Positions 62,454 through 64,000 of a stretch of DNA of 64,000 bases are shown here, in pieces. The notes under the pieces were generated by a model. That model ran no database searches, was not told where the DNA came from, and worked only from the letters and a program-made list of their open reading frames with translations. The stretch's first letter is position 1. Each line of letters starts with the position of its first letter. Source of the stretch: Polynucleobacter brandtiae (lineage in GTDB: Bacteria > Pseudomonadota > Gammaproteobacteria > Burkholderiales > Burkholderiaceae); assembly GCF_002797575.1 (NCBI RefSeq), contig NZ_PGTX01000001.1, forward strand, positions 682,001 through 746,000, written 5' to 3'. The position numbers were made by a program, and so were the translations under genes.

Positions 62454-62861
62454 TTATTTTCCTATTAGATCCAAAAATTGCACATTGTTATTAATGTTTA
62501 CAAAAGAAGATGAGTCATAGGTCATTACGCCACTAGTTGTAAATAAGAACATATAAGCATTTAAAGGGCCGAAGTTTCCTTGACCATCCTTCGTATTAAC
62601 ATCGCACACTACTAACCAACCAAAATTAGCTGGTTTATAACTTAAGTCCCTAGCCCATGCCTTACGGGGTGGTGAGCATTCCTTTTTAGCCGCCTCAGGA
62701 TTACTGATCTTCATCTTTAGAAATGCATTAACTTCTTTATCTATTTCAGTCTGCTTTGGTTGAGGCGTAAACTTCGCCTGCTGAATTTCTGATTGCGTTA
62801 CTGGAATAGCACAAGCTGCTAGTGCAAGAGATAGCACAAGAGTGAGAATCTTTGTTTTCAT
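62454..62861 (-). CDS. Small lipoprotein, hypothetical
   Basis: About 135 residues with a lipobox LALAACAIP (Cys is the lipidation site), so it is anchored in a membrane. The mature part has NAFLKMKISNPEAAKKECSPP and LVVCDVNTKDGQGNFGPLN, two Cys that may form a disulfide. The ATG at 62861 opens the signal; a TTG lies six codons upstream. Its upstream region carries a three-copy 10-bp repeat. Confidence 0.75.
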   Translation of the reverse strand: MKTKILTLVLSLALAACAIPVTQSEIQQAKFTPQPKQTEIDKEVNAFLKMKISNPEAAKKECSPPRKAWARDLSYKPANFGWLVVCDVNTKDGQGNFGPLNAYMFLFTTSGVMTYDSSSFVNINNNVQFLDLIGK

Positions 62862-62893
62862 TATCGTTCTTTCTTTCAAGGGATACAGCTAGA

Positions 62894-62940
62894 GTTGACT
62901 AATTCAACAGTCTATTTTTATCTATTTTTATCTATTTTTT
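62894..62940. promoter_or_regulatory. Inverted repeat and 3x10-bp tandem repeat upstream of the lipoprotein
   Basis: GTTGA (62894-62898) and TCAAC (62904-62908) flank CTAAT, followed by TCTATTTTTA repeated at 62911, 62921 and (last base T) 62931. Set 33-80 bases before the start, it could be a copy-number-variable promoter element or an AT-rich UP element. Confidence 0.4.
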
Positions 62941-62941
62941 A

Positions 62942-63262
62942 TTAACTAATTTTAGTATATACATCTTTTTATAAGCAATGAAATACTATTCAGTTAGCCT
63001 TCACCAGATTAATGCTATGAGAGCAGACACCTAAAGAAAACCGAAAGGATTGCAATAGCTTACGCAGCCAAGTTATCGGTGCGTGGTGTTTGCGTAGTCA
63101 TCAGCTAGATACTGAATGGCCCAGCAACCGATTTCAAGTTTTCCGAACCGGTGAATTTTTACAGCAACCATTTAGTGTCTAACTTAACCTAAGCACCGTT
63201 ACCAGCTGTAACAGTTTGAATGCTGTCCTAAAGCAGCACTAAACCAATAACACGGGTCAAAA
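62942..63262. other. 321-base region without a convincing gene
   Basis: Between the repeat and the alpha/beta hydrolase. One 32-codon minus-strand frame (63073-63171, ATG, reading MVAVKIHRFGKLEIG) is open, but has no good ribosome site. I see no RNA gene or terminator. Confidence 0.35.
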
Positions 63263-64000
63263 TTAGTTGCTGATTAAATCCATCATAGCCAAGGTAGCCT
63301 TAGCCAGTTGAGTGCTACTACTATTTAACTGGTCTGACATTTCATAATGCGTTGTGCCCGCTACCTTATAGACTCCAGCCAACCTTCCCACGGATTGTAA
63401 TTTTTTTGCCCATGCTGCCGATTGCTGCTGCATGTATGGACTCTCTAGCGCGCCCCAGGAAATAAGGATTGGAACTCGCACTTTATCTAGGCGATTGATC
63501 GGGCTATATTCAGCAATTGTCTTTTTATCTAACTTGAGGTATTTCTGTCTATCTGATAGCGAGACAGGATAAAGGTCAGTCCAACCGCTCATTACTAAGC
63601 CACCCTTGAGTACATTTGCGGGCAAACCGTAATCTGACCATTGAGTGGTTAGCATCATATTGGCGAGATGACCTCCTGATGAATGGCCTGAAACATATAA
63701 CTTACTTGGGTCGCCCCCGAATGAGGTGGCATTCTTCCAAACCCATTTAATGGCCTCTCTACACTGCTTTGCCATTCCGGGAATCGTATTAGGCGGGGTA
63801 TTTGTCAGATTGATTGCGATATAAATTGCACCGGCCTTAATAAAGGTTGCAGCAGGCGCCTCAAAATATTGATTATTTCCTTCGGTCCATCCGCCGCCAT
63901 GAATAAAGACCATGATTGGTAGATTTTTAGCACCCTCAGAAATAAAGGCATCTAAATTCTCATCAGACTCAGTGCCGTAATGGAAAGTTTTAGGTGGAAA
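63263..64000 (-). CDS. Alpha/beta hydrolase (esterase-like), start beyond window
   Basis: The frame is open to the last base, so the true start lies outside the window. Seen: VFIHGGGWTEGN (oxyanion loop HGGGW), SGHSSGGHLANM (catalytic Ser), YSPINRL, LISWGALESPYMQ (Asp/Glu region) and TTHYEMSD (catalytic His). Upstream in frame, a TFHYGTESDENLDAFI stretch matches the hormone-sensitive-lipase-like N-terminal cap. An HSL/carboxylesterase-type enzyme on a small ester. Confidence 0.8.
   Translation of the reverse strand, partial: FPPKTFHYGTESDENLDAFISEGAKNLPIMVFIHGGGWTEGNNQYFEAPAATFIKAGAIYIAINLTNTPPNTIPGMAKQCREAIKWVWKNATSFGGDPSKLYVSGHSSGGHLANMMLTTQWSDYGLPANVLKGGLVMSGWTDLYPVSLSDRQKYLKLDKKTIAEYSPINRLDKVRVPILISWGALESPYMQQQSAAWAKKLQSVGRLAGVYKVAGTTHYEMSDQLNSSSTQLAKATLAMMDLISN

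Noticed and set aside
63073..63171. 32-codon minus-strand ORF MVAVKIHRFGKLEIG...
   Set aside because: No convincing ribosome site; left as a note in the intergenic entry.

Overview
This window looks like chromosomal DNA of a free-living, aerobic betaproteobacterium, most likely a freshwater Burkholderiaceae of the Polynucleobacter type. That is an inference from moderate GC, tight gene packing, short intergenic gaps and many proteins of burkholderial type; no rRNA or marker gene confirms it. I see no insertion sequence, phage, CRISPR array or integrase. The only RNA gene found is a tRNA-Cys.

Layout. 0-15 kb: an exported histidine phosphatase, a Cry-DASH/DUF2256 pair divergent from a histone-deacetylase-like protein, an ion channel, a CoA-transferase/HMG-CoA-lyase pair, an orphan ModA, and redox enzymes (FrnE-like, flavin reductase, nitroreductase, MpaB-type oxygenase). 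15.5-24.5 kb: a selenoneine-type cluster. It contains senB, egtD, selD (senC) and senA, with a complete PhnCDEE-like ABC importer set between egtD and selD. 24.5-34.5 kb: LON-domain protein, SemiSWEET, 1-Cys peroxiredoxin, YqhA, KatG, a BLUF photosensor, two GSTs, a five-gene metal-handling operon (His-rich protein, CusF-like, outer-membrane protein, MerP-like, MerT-like) and three overlapping or abutting tiny membrane proteins. 34.7-47.9 kb: photolyase with alternative oxidase, an osmoprotectant ABC transporter with a permease/binding-protein fusion, a frameshifted Rap1a/Tai-domain gene, pyridoxamine-phosphate-oxidase-like protein, HNH protein, DsbA-like protein, tRNA-Cys, FolB-like protein, glutathione reductase and cytochrome b561.

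47.9-58.1 kb holds the least explained set. A GTP cyclohydrolase II with a degenerate N-terminal half, a RibD-type reductase lacking a deaminase, a diverged 6-pyruvoyltetrahydropterin-synthase homologue whose zinc motif reads HGA instead of HGH, an MDR dehydrogenase and a GT4 glycosyltransferase sit beside a short OpgH-like glucosyltransferase, an NdvA-like glucan exporter, a SAM methyltransferase and a Tat-exported hydrolase. No riboflavin, folate or queuosine pathway is completed here. My best reading is an undescribed GTP-derived, glycosylated and exported metabolite or glucan decoration.

58-64 kb: HtpX, an MsbA-type ABC exporter, a broken MetA-type outer-membrane gene, a lipoprotein with a three-copy 10-bp repeat in its upstream region, and an alpha/beta hydrolase cut by the window end. 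Common themes are light and oxidative-stress defence (two photolyase-family proteins, BLUF, KatG, Prx, Gor, GSTs, AOX, selenoneine) and GTP/pterin-like chemistry coupled to sugar transfer and export.
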